A stretch of 64,000 nt of DNA. It comes from Geothrix fermentans DSM 14018. Lineage in GTDB: Bacteria; Acidobacteriota; Holophagae; Holophagales; Holophagaceae. The position numbers were made by a program, and so were the translations under genes. Location of the stretch: NCBI RefSeq assembly GCF_000428885.1, contig NZ_AUAU01000006.1, positions 1-64,000 of the forward strand, in the 5' to 3' direction. The notes below the pieces were generated by a model. That model was not told where the DNA came from, searched no databases, and worked only from the letters and a program-made list of their open reading frames with translations. The stretch's first letter is position 1, and the number at the start of each line of letters is the position of its first letter. This document shows positions 7,748 to 16,714 of the stretch, piece after piece.

Positions 7748-8989
7748 CTAGCCTTCGTACATCCGCACCAGCAGGCCGGAGCGCAGCTTGGGTTCGAACC
7801 AGGTGGACTTGGGGGGCATCACTTCACCGGCGTCAGCCACGCTCATGAGCTGGTCGAGCGAGGTGGGGAAGAGGGAGAAGGCCACGGCGTAGCCGTTCTT
7901 CACGCGGCGCTCCAGCTCGTCCATGCCGCGGATGCCGCCCACGAAGTCGATGCGGGTGTTGGTGCGGGGATCGTCGATGCCGAGGATGGGCCCCAGCAGG
8001 TTCTCCTGGAGGATGCTCACGTCCAGGCCGCGCACGGGATCACTGGCGGGGTAGGTGCCGGGCTTGGCCTTCAGCTCGTACCAGGCGCCGCCCAGATACA
8101 TGCCGAAGGTGGTGGGGGCCTTGGGGCTGCGGTGGGCGGCGGGGGCCACGTCGAACTTGTCGCGCACCTTGGCGAGGAAGGCGTCCGGGCTGAGGCCGTT
8201 GAGATCCTTCACCACGCGGTTGTAGTCCATGATCTTGAGCTGATCGTGGGGGAAGACCACGGCCATGAAGCTCTCGAAGGGCTCGTCGCCTGTGGCGGCT
8301 GCGCCCGCGGCGGTGCGGCGGGCCTGGCCGTAGCGGATGGCGGCGGCGGTGCGGTGGTGGCCGTCGGCGATGTAGAGGGCGGGCACGCCGTTGAAGAGGT
8401 TCACCAGCTCGCAGATCACGGGCTCGCCGGTGACGACCCACACGGTGTGGCCGATGCCGTCCGGCGTGACCACGTCGTAGACCGGCGGCAGCTTCCGGAT
8501 GTCGTTGACGATGTGATCGATGTAGGGGACGGCCTTGTAGGTGAGGAAGACGGGCTCGGCGTTGGCGTTCTGCTCGGTGACGTGCCGGGTGCGGTCATCC
8601 TCCTTGTCCTTGCGGGTGAACTCGTGGCGCTTGATGGTGCCGTTCTCGTATTCCTGCACAGAGCAGAGGCCCACCAGGCCCGCCTGGACGTGGTCGCCCA
8701 TGCGCTGCTGGTAGACGTAGAGGCTGGGCAGGCCCTCCTGCATGAGGGTGCCCGTCTCGATCATGCGCATGAGGTTCGCCACGCCCTTGGCGTACACCTC
8801 GTCGGCGTGGACGTCCGTGCCCGCGGGCAGGTCGATCTCGGGGCGGCCCACGTGGAGGAAGGAGTGGGGATTCCCCTTGGCCAGCTCGGCGGCCTCCTGG
8901 GTGTTCACCACGTCGTAGGGCACGGCGGCCACCTGGGCGGCGAGCTCGGGCCGCGGGCGGTAGGCGCGGAAGGGCTTCAGCTGGGACAT
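7748..8989 (-). CDS. DUF1015 family protein, associated with serine biosynthesis
   Basis: 413 residues from ATG 8989 (AGGTG 5 bases upstream); an in-frame ATG at 9115 has no support. Family landmarks: LKPFRAYRPRPELAAQVAAVPYDVV at the N-terminus, NPHSFLHVGRPEID, and the central YIADGHHRTAAAIRY block. No membrane segment. The family has no settled activity; the His-rich DGHHR motif suggests a ParB/sulfiredoxin-like nucleotide-binding core, as in archaeal and bacterial serine-kinase-like proteins. Its position directly upstream of serA and serC, on the same strand, supports a role in serine or phosphoserine metabolism, but this is contextual inference. Confidence 0.88.
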   Translation of the reverse strand: MSQLKPFRAYRPRPELAAQVAAVPYDVVNTQEAAELAKGNPHSFLHVGRPEIDLPAGTDVHADEVYAKGVANLMRMIETGTLMQEGLPSLYVYQQRMGDHVQAGLVGLCSVQEYENGTIKRHEFTRKDKEDDRTRHVTEQNANAEPVFLTYKAVPYIDHIVNDIRKLPPVYDVVTPDGIGHTVWVVTGEPVICELVNLFNGVPALYIADGHHRTAAAIRYGQARRTAAGAAATGDEPFESFMAVVFPHDQLKIMDYNRVVKDLNGLSPDAFLAKVRDKFDVAPAAHRSPKAPTTFGMYLGGAWYELKAKPGTYPASDPVRGLDVSILQENLLGPILGIDDPRTNTRIDFVGGIRGMDELERRVKNGYAVAFSLFPTSLDQLMSVADAGEVMPPKSTWFEPKLRSGLLVRMYEG

Positions 8990-9178
8990 GGACACCTGCC
9001 TGGGAAGGGGGCCCCTCGGGGCCGCACACGCGCCATTATTCCCCGGCGGGTGCCCTTTGGTGACCCCCTCGGGCCGGTTTTGACGAAAGTCCCAGACCTG
9101 CCCGCCAACGGGCACGAAGTGTCAAAGCCGGGAGGGGACCGCAGACGGGTCAGACCGGCCCGTCCCCGTGCCGGCCAG

Positions 9179-10159
9179 CTAGGGGGCCAGGTAGGGGGCC
9201 AGGCGCTCCGCCACGCGCCGCGAGAAGGCCGCGGCTCCGTCGGCGTTCAGGTGGGTGGCGTCGTAGTAGTCCGCGGCGGGCAGGGGGGTGCTCAGGTCGA
9301 GGACGCGGCCGTGGAAGATCCGTTCCACCTGGGCGCGGTAGAAGGCCAGGTCCGGGGCGAAGCGGGCCTCGTAGGCCGGCGCCAGCTCCGGGTGGAGGGG
9401 CAGGACGAGGTAGACCACCCGCGTGCCCCGGGCCTCCCAGTGGCGCACGAAGGTCTCTAGGGGGGCCAGGCGGGCGGCATCCAGGTAGCCCGGCTGGCTG
9501 GCCATGAAGCCCGGCAGCTTGGGGGGGGCGCCGGGGTTCTGGGCGCTGTGGCCGTAGAGCAGGGCCCCGTCGCTGTCGATGCGGAAGGAGCGGTCCCGGT
9601 CCTGGCGGGCCACCAGGGCGTCCAGGTGGTACTTCACCACCCGGGTGCCGGGGAAGAAGGCGATCTGGCTCAGGTTCAGGCGGTCATAGTAGCTCCGGAG
9701 GACGTCGCCCGGGCTGGGCCTGGGGGAGTCCAGGAAGGCCAGGTCCGATTCCGTGGGGCGGAACTGCTCGGGCAGCATGCTCAGGACGATGAGACGCGGG
9801 TGGCTGATGCCCAGCTGCCCGAGCTTGAGGTCCAGCTCCGGCAGCTCCACGCCCTGGAGGCCGGAGCGGGCCAGGTTCTGGGCCCGGGGGGCGATCAGGG
9901 AGGGGCGCAGGTCCCGGCTCATGGTGGAGTCGCCCAGGAAGAGGATCTCGGGGGGGGCGGGCAGGCGCCGGGCCGCGGCCTGCTTGTCGCGCCACTCCTG
10001 GTAGGCCCAGCGGCCGGTGTTGGCGGTGTGGAGGGACTCCCGGCGGCTGAAGGCCAGCCGGTCGAGGGCGAGGGCCGTGCCGAGCCCCAGGGCCAGCAGG
10101 AGCGCCACGCGGAGGAGCCGCAGGGGCCTAGAAGCGCTGGTAGATGAAGGTCGTGGCAT
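9179..10159 (-). CDS. SGNH-fold, DltD/AlgX-like partner of the MBOAT acyltransferase
   Basis: 326 residues. One N-terminal transmembrane segment (about 13-31), then a periplasmic SGNH hydrolase-like domain: FLGDSTMSRDL near 72 supplies the nucleophile Ser and YDATHLNADG near 303 the Asp/His pair. The start overlaps the 3' end of the MBOAT gene by 32 bases and has GGAG 6 bases upstream, so translation is likely coupled. In alginate, cellulose and teichoic acid systems such proteins move acyl groups passed through the MBOAT pore onto an exported polymer. The polymer is not identified here. Confidence 0.85.
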   Translation of the reverse strand: MPRPSSTSASRPLRLLRVALLLALGLGTALALDRLAFSRRESLHTANTGRWAYQEWRDKQAAARRLPAPPEILFLGDSTMSRDLRPSLIAPRAQNLARSGLQGVELPELDLKLGQLGISHPRLIVLSMLPEQFRPTESDLAFLDSPRPSPGDVLRSYYDRLNLSQIAFFPGTRVVKYHLDALVARQDRDRSFRIDSDGALLYGHSAQNPGAPPKLPGFMASQPGYLDAARLAPLETFVRHWEARGTRVVYLVLPLHPELAPAYEARFAPDLAFYRAQVERIFHGRVLDLSTPLPAADYYDATHLNADGAAAFSRRVAERLAPYLAP

Positions 10160-11471
10160 TGCCGGCTCCGATGAGCACGATGAAGATCAGGATGCCGTAG
10201 GCGACGGCGAAGGCGGGGGCGGGGATCCTCGCGGTCCGTTTGACCAGGCCCGTGAAGCGCCGCTCCAGCGCCTGCTCCAGGTGGGCGAACAGGAGGATGG
10301 CCGCGAAGTACTTCAGGGCGTGGTCCGTGGCGGAGCCGAACCAGGCCGAGGACCGGGGCAGGGCGTGCCAGATGGCGGCCATGCTCGGCTCGCGGAAAGG
10401 GATCCAGGTGAGCATCACCAGCAGCTGGAAGAGGATGTACTTGGGCCAGCGGGCCCAGGCGCCCTGGGGGCTGGGCATCACCCGCTCCCAGATCAGGTAG
10501 GCCCCGTGCATGGCGCCCCAGAGGACGAAGTTCCAGCCCGCGCCGTGCCAGAGGCCGCCCACCAGCATCACCAGGAACAGGTTCACCAGGGTGCGCAGGT
10601 AGGTGCCCCGGTTGCCGCCCAGGGGGATGTAGACGAAGTCGCGCAGCCACTGGGAGAGCGTGACGTGCCAGCGCCGCCAGAACTCCGAGGCCCCGCGGGA
10701 GACGTAGGGCTGGTGGAAGTTGCGGTCGAACTTGAAGCCGAAGAAGCGGCCCATGCCCACGGCCATGTCCGAGTAGCCGGAGAAGTCGCCGTAGATCTGG
10801 ATGCCGTACATCACCGCCAGGAAGACCAGGCTGCCCTCGCGGCCGCCGGAGTTGTGGAAGGTGAGGTAGGCCTCGTCCACCTTCGGCGCGATGAGGTCGG
10901 CGATCCAGACCTTCTTGAACAGGCCCCAAAGGAAGATGAGGAGGCCCGTCAGCATCCGCGACCGGAAGAAGGTGCGGGCCTGGTGGAAGCAGATGAGGAA
11001 GGCGTGGGGCCGCATGATGGGGCCCGCCTGGTGGTGCGGGAAGAAGAAGATGTAGAGGAAGAACTCCCAGAAGGAGCCGGTGCCCGTCACCTGGCCGCGC
11101 CGGATCTCCACCTGGTACGAGATCATCTGGAAGATGTAGAAGCTGATGCCCAGCGGGATCACCAGGGCGTAGCCGGGGTGCAGGCCCACCAGGCCGGACA
11201 GGAAGAGCCGGTACTTGAACCAGGCCAGGAAGCCGATGTTGGCCACCACCATGACGGCGGCGGCGCGGCGCCGGTCCGGCGCGGCGTAGGGCACCGCCCA
11301 GTTGGCGAAGACCGCGCCGAAGAGCAGGAGGAAGTCCGGGAGGCCCGCGGCCATGTAGACGATGAAGCTGAGGAGGATCAGCCAGTACTTCTGCAGGCCC
11401 TTCGGCATGAGCCAGAACGTCAGGACGAAGAGGGGCAGGGACAGGATGAAGTTGAAACTGCTGAAGGACAT
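10128..11471 (-). CDS. MBOAT family membrane O-acyltransferase (AlgI-like)
   Basis: 447 residues with about ten transmembrane segments. The MBOAT active-site region is clear: RRWHVTLSQWLRDFVYIPLGGNRG, then LWHGAGWNFVLWGAMHG with the invariant His. FFPHHQAGPIMRPHAFL matches AlgI/DltB proteins. It transfers acyl groups from a cytoplasmic donor across the inner membrane to an extracytoplasmic partner, here the SGNH protein encoded by the overlapping downstream gene. No polysaccharide synthase lies nearby. Confidence 0.93.
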   Translation of the reverse strand: MSFSSFNFILSLPLFVLTFWLMPKGLQKYWLILLSFIVYMAAGLPDFLLLFGAVFANWAVPYAAPDRRRAAAVMVVANIGFLAWFKYRLFLSGLVGLHPGYALVIPLGISFYIFQMISYQVEIRRGQVTGTGSFWEFFLYIFFFPHHQAGPIMRPHAFLICFHQARTFFRSRMLTGLLIFLWGLFKKVWIADLIAPKVDEAYLTFHNSGGREGSLVFLAVMYGIQIYGDFSGYSDMAVGMGRFFGFKFDRNFHQPYVSRGASEFWRRWHVTLSQWLRDFVYIPLGGNRGTYLRTLVNLFLVMLVGGLWHGAGWNFVLWGAMHGAYLIWERVMPSPQGAWARWPKYILFQLLVMLTWIPFREPSMAAIWHALPRSSAWFGSATDHALKYFAAILLFAHLEQALERRFTGLVKRTARIPAPAFAVAYGILIFIVLIGAGNATTFIYQRF

Positions 11472-11525
11472 GGATCTCCTGGAACTGGGCGGACATCTCC
11501 AGCGCGAGCCGGCGACGGGTCAGGA

Positions 11526-12251
11526 TCAGAGGGCTTCGGGCCCCAGCGAGTCGGTGATCATGGCCACGTTCAACAGGAGTTCCGTGAGGGGGAGGTCCAT
11601 GGTCCGCTCGACCCGGCAGGTTTCCACGAACTCGATGTCCGGCCGGTCCCAAGTCAGGATCTCATAAACCGCCGGGAACCCCTCCTGGTCGCGGAAGGCG
11701 GCGTGGATCACCTCGCCCCGGCTGAGGTAGAGCAGGCCCATGCCGGCCTCGGACTTGACCGTGAGCGTGCAGGACTTCCGCTCCCAGGCCAGGAGCTGGA
11801 GGATGCTGCCGAGGCTCAGCCCGCGGATGACGCCCGGGGATTCCGCCTGCACCGTGGCCCGGATCACCTCCACGAGGAAGCCCAGGCGCAGAGGCTTGCT
11901 GAGGATGCGGATGGCCCCCAGGTCCAGCGGCGTGTTCAGGTGCTGGCTCTCGTCCAGACCGGTCATGACGATCACCGGGATCTGGGGGTAGAGGCGGCGC
12001 ACCTTGGTGATCAGGTTGAAGCCGTCCATGACGGGCATGTCCAGATCCGTGATGAGCACATGGACGGGCTCCTGCCGGAGCACCTCCAGGGCCTCGCGGC
12101 CGTTGGAGGCCGAGAGGATGCGGAAGCCCTGGAGGCTCTTCAGGCCCGCCCGGTAGAGGCTGAGGGTGGCCCGGTCGTCCTCCACCACGAGCAGGGTGCG
12201 GGCGGGTGCCTCGGCATCGGGAAGGGCGCGGGGACGGGTGGGCGGGTTCAT
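11526..12251 (-). CDS. Response regulator with C-terminal DUF4388 (PATAN) domain
   Basis: 241 residues. Receiver domain at about 18-135: LLVVEDDRATLSLYR acidic pocket, phospho-acceptor Asp in VLITDLDMPVMDG, and the Thr and Lys of VIVMTGLD and ILSKPL. The remainder, IRGLSLGSILQLLAWERKSCTLTV to GEVIHAAFRDQEGFPAVYEIL, is DUF4388, common in delta-proteobacteria and Acidobacteriota. No DNA-binding domain, so it probably signals by protein contact. It lies 54 bases upstream of the MBOAT gene on the same strand. No histidine kinase is adjacent. Confidence 0.92.
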   Translation of the reverse strand: MNPPTRPRALPDAEAPARTLLVVEDDRATLSLYRAGLKSLQGFRILSASNGREALEVLRQEPVHVLITDLDMPVMDGFNLITKVRRLYPQIPVIVMTGLDESQHLNTPLDLGAIRILSKPLRLGFLVEVIRATVQAESPGVIRGLSLGSILQLLAWERKSCTLTVKSEAGMGLLYLSRGEVIHAAFRDQEGFPAVYEILTWDRPDIEFVETCRVERTMDLPLTELLLNVAMITDSLGPEAL

Positions 12252-12273
12252 GGGGTCGCTCCCGAGGATACCG

Positions 12274-13548
12274 TCAGCGGGCCTCGCCCTTGGGGATTTT
12301 CCGTGCCGGGGCGGGTTCCCGGGCGAGGATGGCCCGGGCCTCGGCGGCGTCCCCGGGGTGCCGGGCCTCCCAGTCCAGCACCCAGGGGGGCAGCTCGGCG
12401 TCCTCGTAGTCCCGCACCTTGCGGTGCCAGCTCACGAGGGACTGCACCATGGCCTCGTGGAGGTTCTCGGCCTTGGGGGGGATGTGCCCCTCCCAGATGG
12501 GCTCCTTGAAGTACTTCCTCAGCGTGGCCTCGACGGGCTTGCCCCACACGGCATAGGTGCGGTCCAGGGGACCGCCGATGGGCTTCTGGTTGAGGTTCTC
12601 GCCGTAGAGGTAGTAGAAGACCGCGTCGCCGTCACTCCAGTGGCGCAGGACGCCGAAGGCCCCCTTCAGCAGCAGGTCCTGGAGGGCCAGGTCCACGGGC
12701 TTGTCCGTGCGGAAGTCCCAGGGCCCCACATGGGCGTGGGCCACGCTGGGATAGCCCACCTCGGTGATCATCACGGGCTTGGGCCCCTTGGCATCGGCGA
12801 ACCGGGCCGAGAGCGTACGGGCCTTGTAGACGATCCACCACCAGGCGTCGCGGATCTGATCCGGCGTGGGGTACTCGTCGTACTTGGCGATGGGATCGTA
12901 GGTGTTGATGCCGATGACATCGAGGCAGTCGCCGAAGGTGAAGCTGTCGTGGCTGTCGAAGTTCACGCTGTAGACCAGCTTGCCCTTGAAGACCTTGCGG
13001 ACCTCCGCGGCCAGCGCCCGCCAGCGGTCCGGGAAGGGGTGCGTGGAAGCCATCTCGGTGCCGAGGCTGTACCACTCTACGCCGCCCTCCTGGGCCAGGG
13101 CCGCCAGGCGGACGTTGAAGTCCGTGTAGTTCCGCCACCACAGGTCCCAGTCAGAAGGCTCGATGTTGCCCCGCCACCAGTCGGCGTTGTCGGCCTCGTC
13201 CCGCAGGTTGATGGTGGGGAAGAACATCATGCGCAGGCCCCGGTCCCGGGCCTGGCGGAAGGTGCGCCGCAGGCTCTCCTCCGTGGGGCTGGAGGTGGGA
13301 TGGCGGCGGATCTCGGTGCTGTGGCCCGTGTCCATGCGGTAGATGGCCTGGAGGCTCACGCAGGTGGCGCCCGTGGCTGCGATGCGGTCCAGCTCCTCGT
13401 GATAGTCGTAGTCCGGCACCCCGGCATACAGCCCCAGCACCATGCCCCGGGGCTGAGGCACCAGGGCCTTCCGCTGCATGCGGCGGACGAGCAGCAGGGT
13501 GACCGGCAGGCCGAGGATGGCCAGGACGATGAGGATGCGACGGATCAT
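12274..13548 (-). CDS. Glycoside hydrolase, GH113-like TIM barrel
   Basis: 424 residues with one N-terminal hydrophobic anchor (3-21). The barrel shows GMVLGLYAG, YDYHEELDRIAATGATCVSL, MMFFPTINLRDE, and two candidate catalytic glutamates: SLGTEM after strand 4 and MITEVGYPS after strand 7. This order matches GH113 beta-mannanases and GH5-clan folds. Substrate cannot be read from sequence. It sits 22 bases upstream of the response regulator and the O-acylation pair, so it may trim or remodel the same polysaccharide. Confidence 0.8.
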   Translation of the reverse strand: MIRRILIVLAILGLPVTLLLVRRMQRKALVPQPRGMVLGLYAGVPDYDYHEELDRIAATGATCVSLQAIYRMDTGHSTEIRRHPTSSPTEESLRRTFRQARDRGLRMMFFPTINLRDEADNADWWRGNIEPSDWDLWWRNYTDFNVRLAALAQEGGVEWYSLGTEMASTHPFPDRWRALAAEVRKVFKGKLVYSVNFDSHDSFTFGDCLDVIGINTYDPIAKYDEYPTPDQIRDAWWWIVYKARTLSARFADAKGPKPVMITEVGYPSVAHAHVGPWDFRTDKPVDLALQDLLLKGAFGVLRHWSDGDAVFYYLYGENLNQKPIGGPLDRTYAVWGKPVEATLRKYFKEPIWEGHIPPKAENLHEAMVQSLVSWHRKVRDYEDAELPPWVLDWEARHPGDAAEARAILAREPAPARKIPKGEAR

Positions 13549-13585
13549 GCGGTTGCTCCAATCTCCAGCCTAGCGGCGAGGAAGT

Positions 13586-13843
13586 CATAACAAAACCCGA
13601 CGGGGCCGCGATGAAGCCAGGCGGGATGCACCGTAAGGAAGGGCCCACAGGGCAACGTGGTTCGTTGTTCAAGGGGCCTGACGCCACGGGGCGCCCGCCT
13701 GGTTTCATCCCTCCGGGCGAGGGGTGGCGGGCGTCGCGATGCCGCGTCGCGCTCGTCGCGCGTAGTACCCGCTACGCTTCGACTCGCGTTCCTCGCCTCG
13801 CTCGCCCGGCACCCCTCGCGCGGCGCCGTGGGGTTTTGTTATG
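13586..13843. repeat. 258-bp nested palindromic intergenic element
   Basis: A perfect 13-bp outer inverted repeat (CATAACAAAACCC at 13586-13598, complement at 13831-13843) encloses a second 16-bp repeat with one mismatch (13610-13625 and 13694-13709). The right third holds several short hairpins of GCG-rich sequence. No gene is supported in 13549-13929. The structure resembles a miniature inverted-repeat element, but no second copy occurs in this window. Confidence 0.7.
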
Positions 13844-13890
13844 GCTTCCACGATTGAAGTAAGGAACTGCTTCGCAGTTCCAAGTCTTTC

Positions 13891-13918
13891 CCCTACTCGC
13901 GGGGCGCAGCCCCGCGAG
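13891..13918 (+). repeat. CCCTACTCG-hairpin motif (copy 1)
   Basis: CCCTACTCG leads into a 10-bp stem (13896-13905 with 13909-13918) and a GCA loop. The same layout, with different stem bases, is at 20283-20316 and 20747-20774. Here it abuts the 3' end of the CNNM gene and may terminate transcription. A second small hairpin, GGAACTGC-TTC-GCAGTTCC, is at 13863-13881. Confidence 0.65.
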
Positions 13919-13929
13919 CCCGCCGCGGC

Positions 13930-15174
13930 CTAGGTCCGCTCGATCCGTACCTGCACGATCCGCGTGCCCTCCATCTTCAGCACCGTGAGGCGGGCGCCTT
14001 CGACGTCCACGGATTCCTGGGGACGGGGCACGCGGCCCAGGCGGGCCAGGACGAGGCCGGCCAGCGTGTCGAAGCCGTCCCGCTCCCAGGTGAGCTCCAG
14101 GCGCTGGGCCACGTCGTCCACATGGGCCTGGCCTGAGACGACGTAGACGCCCGGGGCCTGCACCACCAGGCCGGCGGGGGCCTCGTGCTCGTCCTGGATC
14201 TCGCCGAAGATCTCCTCCAGCAGGTCCTCCATGGAGGCCAGGCCCGAGAGGCCGCCGAACTCGTCCACCACGATGGCCAGCTGGGTGCGGGTCCGCTGCA
14301 TCTCGCGCAGGAGATCCATCACGGGCTTGCTCTCGGGCACGAAGCGGGCGGGCTTCATGAGGGTGGACAGGGGCGGGCGGTCGCCGTCCGGCAGCTGGAT
14401 GAGGTCCTTGAGCAGGAGGACGCCGCGGATGTGGTCGATGCTGCCTTCAAAGATGGGCAGGCGCGAGTGGCGGGTGCGCGTGAAGGCCTGCCAGGCTTCC
14501 GGGATGGAGGCGTCGAGCGACAGGGCGGCGATGCGGGTGCGGGGGGTCATGACCTCGCGCACGAGGATGTCGCGGAAGGTCACCACGTTCCGGATGAGCT
14601 CCCGGTCGCCGGCCTCCAGGATGCCCTCGGCCTCGCCCTCCTCCAGCAGGGCGGTGACGGCCTCCTCCGTGGCCTCCTCGGGCTCGGCCTCCTTGGCCCG
14701 CTCCTGGGTGTGGCGGTCGATGAGCCGCGCGATCGGATCCACCAGGGGGGCGAGCAGGGGCCGGACAGGGGCGTAGAGGGGGAAGAGGCGGATGAGCCAG
14801 GCGCCGGGATCGCCGGAGGTGAGGAGGGCCGGCAGGGCCAGGTCCAGGAACCAGAGCCCCGCCAGCACCAGGAGGCCCAGGCTCCAGCCGCCGCCCGGCA
14901 GGGCCAGGCGGAAGGGCCAGAGCAGGCCCAGGAGGATCAGCAGGAGGCCCTTGTTCCAGAACTCCAGGCCCATGCCCAGGGTCCGGGGCCGCTCCAGCAG
15001 GGCCGCCAGCTGTGGATCCCGGACGGTGTCCTCCTCCAGGAGCCGCCGGCGCTGAAGGGAGGGCAGGGCGTGGAAGGCCGAGAGCAGGGCCACGGTCGTG
15101 CCCCGGTAGAGGAGCAGCGCCAAGGCGGCGAGGAGGAGCCAGGATGGGGGGGCGCTGCCGCCGGGATCAGCCAT
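13930..15174 (-). CDS. CNNM/CorC-type transporter-associated protein (hemolysin C family)
   Basis: 414 residues. N-terminal membrane region (residues 10-28, 70-125) of the DUF21/CNNM type but divergent, then paired CBS domains: VREVMTPRTRIAALSLDA to HSRLPIFEG, and TLMKPARFVPESKPVMDLL to LAIVVDEFGGLSGLASMEDLLEEIFGEI. The C-terminal CorC_HlyC domain (APGVYVVSGQAHVDDVAQRL to VQVRIERT) closes the protein. Such proteins are linked to Mg2+/Co2+ efflux or homeostasis with nucleotide sensing in the CBS pair. GldE-like proteins share the layout. Confidence 0.9.
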   Translation of the reverse strand: MADPGGSAPPSWLLLAALALLLYRGTTVALLSAFHALPSLQRRRLLEEDTVRDPQLAALLERPRTLGMGLEFWNKGLLLILLGLLWPFRLALPGGGWSLGLLVLAGLWFLDLALPALLTSGDPGAWLIRLFPLYAPVRPLLAPLVDPIARLIDRHTQERAKEAEPEEATEEAVTALLEEGEAEGILEAGDRELIRNVVTFRDILVREVMTPRTRIAALSLDASIPEAWQAFTRTRHSRLPIFEGSIDHIRGVLLLKDLIQLPDGDRPPLSTLMKPARFVPESKPVMDLLREMQRTRTQLAIVVDEFGGLSGLASMEDLLEEIFGEIQDEHEAPAGLVVQAPGVYVVSGQAHVDDVAQRLELTWERDGFDTLAGLVLARLGRVPRPQESVDVEGARLTVLKMEGTRIVQVRIERT

Positions 15175-15207
15175 GATCGGATTGATTCTACCGGGTTTCG
15201 CCCATCT

Positions 15208-16674
15208 CTAGTGGCTCCCGCCGCCGCGGGCCAGGATCTGGCGGGTCAGCTCCGCCTTCGCCTCGGCGCTGAGGTGCAGCTTCCGGCGCTCGGCCTCGCG
15301 GAAATACTCCTCCGGGTCCCGGCAGAGGCCGTCGGGCGTGGGGGGCAGGCCCTTGCGGACCCGGGCGGCGTTCAGGAAGCCGTAGGGCTCCTTGGCCAGC
15401 TCGGGGCTCTGGAGGAAGTGGCGGAACGTCCACCAGCCGCCCACCACGAACCAGAGGCCGAGGAGGACCACGGCCCGGTGCTGGAGGCGGCGCATGAGAT
15501 CCGGCGTCTTCCGCACGGACTGCCACCAGACGCCCACGGCCAGGTTGAGGGCGATGATGGTGGCCGTCATCAGCAGGGTGCCGGTCCAGCCCAGGTCCCC
15601 CCAGCCCCAGCCAGTGAGGGCGACGACGGCGGGGGCCAGCAGCACGCTGAAGATCAGGTTGAGGTGCAGCATGTAGAGCAGCAGGGATTCGCGGCTGGCG
15701 GCGTCGATGGGGTTGGGGCCCTTCCAGCGGGGGCGGACGAGATCCACGGCGCCCATGAGCGCGCCGCCCAGCAGGATCCAGCCCAGGCGGGCCGCCACGC
15801 TGGGCAGGGTGGCGTTGGAGATGGCGCCCAGCTCGGCATAGGTGAAGGCGCCGGACTTGCTGTGCAGCAGCCATGTGCCGTTCTCCTGGACCCAGGTGCC
15901 GCCCCAGAGCCAGGCATGCTGGGCGGAGGCGCCCCAGGCCAGCAGGAGGGCGCCGAGGACCGCCAACCCGGCGAGGAAGCGGGCCTCGCTCCAGCGGGCG
16001 CTCCCCTCCACCGGCATGACGCGGAAGTGCCGGTACACCCCTCCCAGGAAGGCGCCGAAGGCCGGGAAGGCGAACCAGGGGAAGAGTGGGAACAGGGCCT
16101 GGACGCCCCGGTCGGGGTTGCCGTTGAAGAGGCCGCGGAGGGGCAGCCACAGGCCGTCGGCCACGCCCGTGGCCCAGAGGGAGGGCGCGATCAGGGGCAC
16201 GAAGACGGCCAGGGCCAGCGCCAGGCCGGTGAACACCCGCGGGTTCCGCACCAGACGGGCCAGGCCCTGGAGGATGAGCAGGGAGAAGACGATGCACTGG
16301 AGCACGTCGATCTTGAACAGCTCCCGGGCCTTCTGGGCGGTGTTGAGCACCGTCCAGTCCGCGGCGGTGATGCCCGGGGCGTGCAGGGCGTAGGCGCACA
16401 GGAGGATGAAGCCCAGGCGCCGGGCCGTGTCCGGCCAGAAGGGGCGCAGGGTGCCGTCCGTGCGGAAGGTGGAGATCACCAGGCTGTAGCCCGCGGCCAT
16501 GGTGAAGCTGGGCGCCACCAGGCCGTTGAGGTAGTTCAGCCAGTCCGGCCGGAGCCCCGCGTGCAGCCACACATTGACCGCATGCACCTCGATCATCACG
16601 ATCACCGCCCACCCCCGAAGCTGGTCGATCCAGTCGCAGCGCTTCGAAGGCGTGAAGTCATTCCAGGCGGACAT
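15208..16674 (-). CDS. Membrane acyltransferase, heparan-alpha-glucosaminide N-acetyltransferase/DUF1624-like
   Basis: 488 residues from ATG 16674; an upstream in-frame ATG reads through a palindromic repeat and is rejected. About ten transmembrane segments. The opening RCDWIDQLRGWAVIVMIEVHAVNVWL has the D-x-x-R-G-x-x-V/I and buried His characteristic of DUF1624/HGSNAT and acyltransferase-3 families, which move acetyl groups across the membrane onto sugars. The C-terminal 80 residues are soluble (LSAEAKAELTRQILARG). Substrate unknown. Confidence 0.78.
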   Translation of the reverse strand: MSAWNDFTPSKRCDWIDQLRGWAVIVMIEVHAVNVWLHAGLRPDWLNYLNGLVAPSFTMAAGYSLVISTFRTDGTLRPFWPDTARRLGFILLCAYALHAPGITAADWTVLNTAQKARELFKIDVLQCIVFSLLILQGLARLVRNPRVFTGLALALAVFVPLIAPSLWATGVADGLWLPLRGLFNGNPDRGVQALFPLFPWFAFPAFGAFLGGVYRHFRVMPVEGSARWSEARFLAGLAVLGALLLAWGASAQHAWLWGGTWVQENGTWLLHSKSGAFTYAELGAISNATLPSVAARLGWILLGGALMGAVDLVRPRWKGPNPIDAASRESLLLYMLHLNLIFSVLLAPAVVALTGWGWGDLGWTGTLLMTATIIALNLAVGVWWQSVRKTPDLMRRLQHRAVVLLGLWFVVGGWWTFRHFLQSPELAKEPYGFLNAARVRKGLPPTPDGLCRDPEEYFREAERRKLHLSAEAKAELTRQILARGGGSH

Positions 16675-16714
16675 CGGAAACCTCAGGTACGGGAATGGGG
16701 CCAAACAGAAATGA

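Noticed and set aside
9060-9130. Nested inverted repeat TTTGAC...GTCAAA in the gap before DUF1015
   Set aside because: Short arms with GC-rich centre; could arise by chance and has no clear role.
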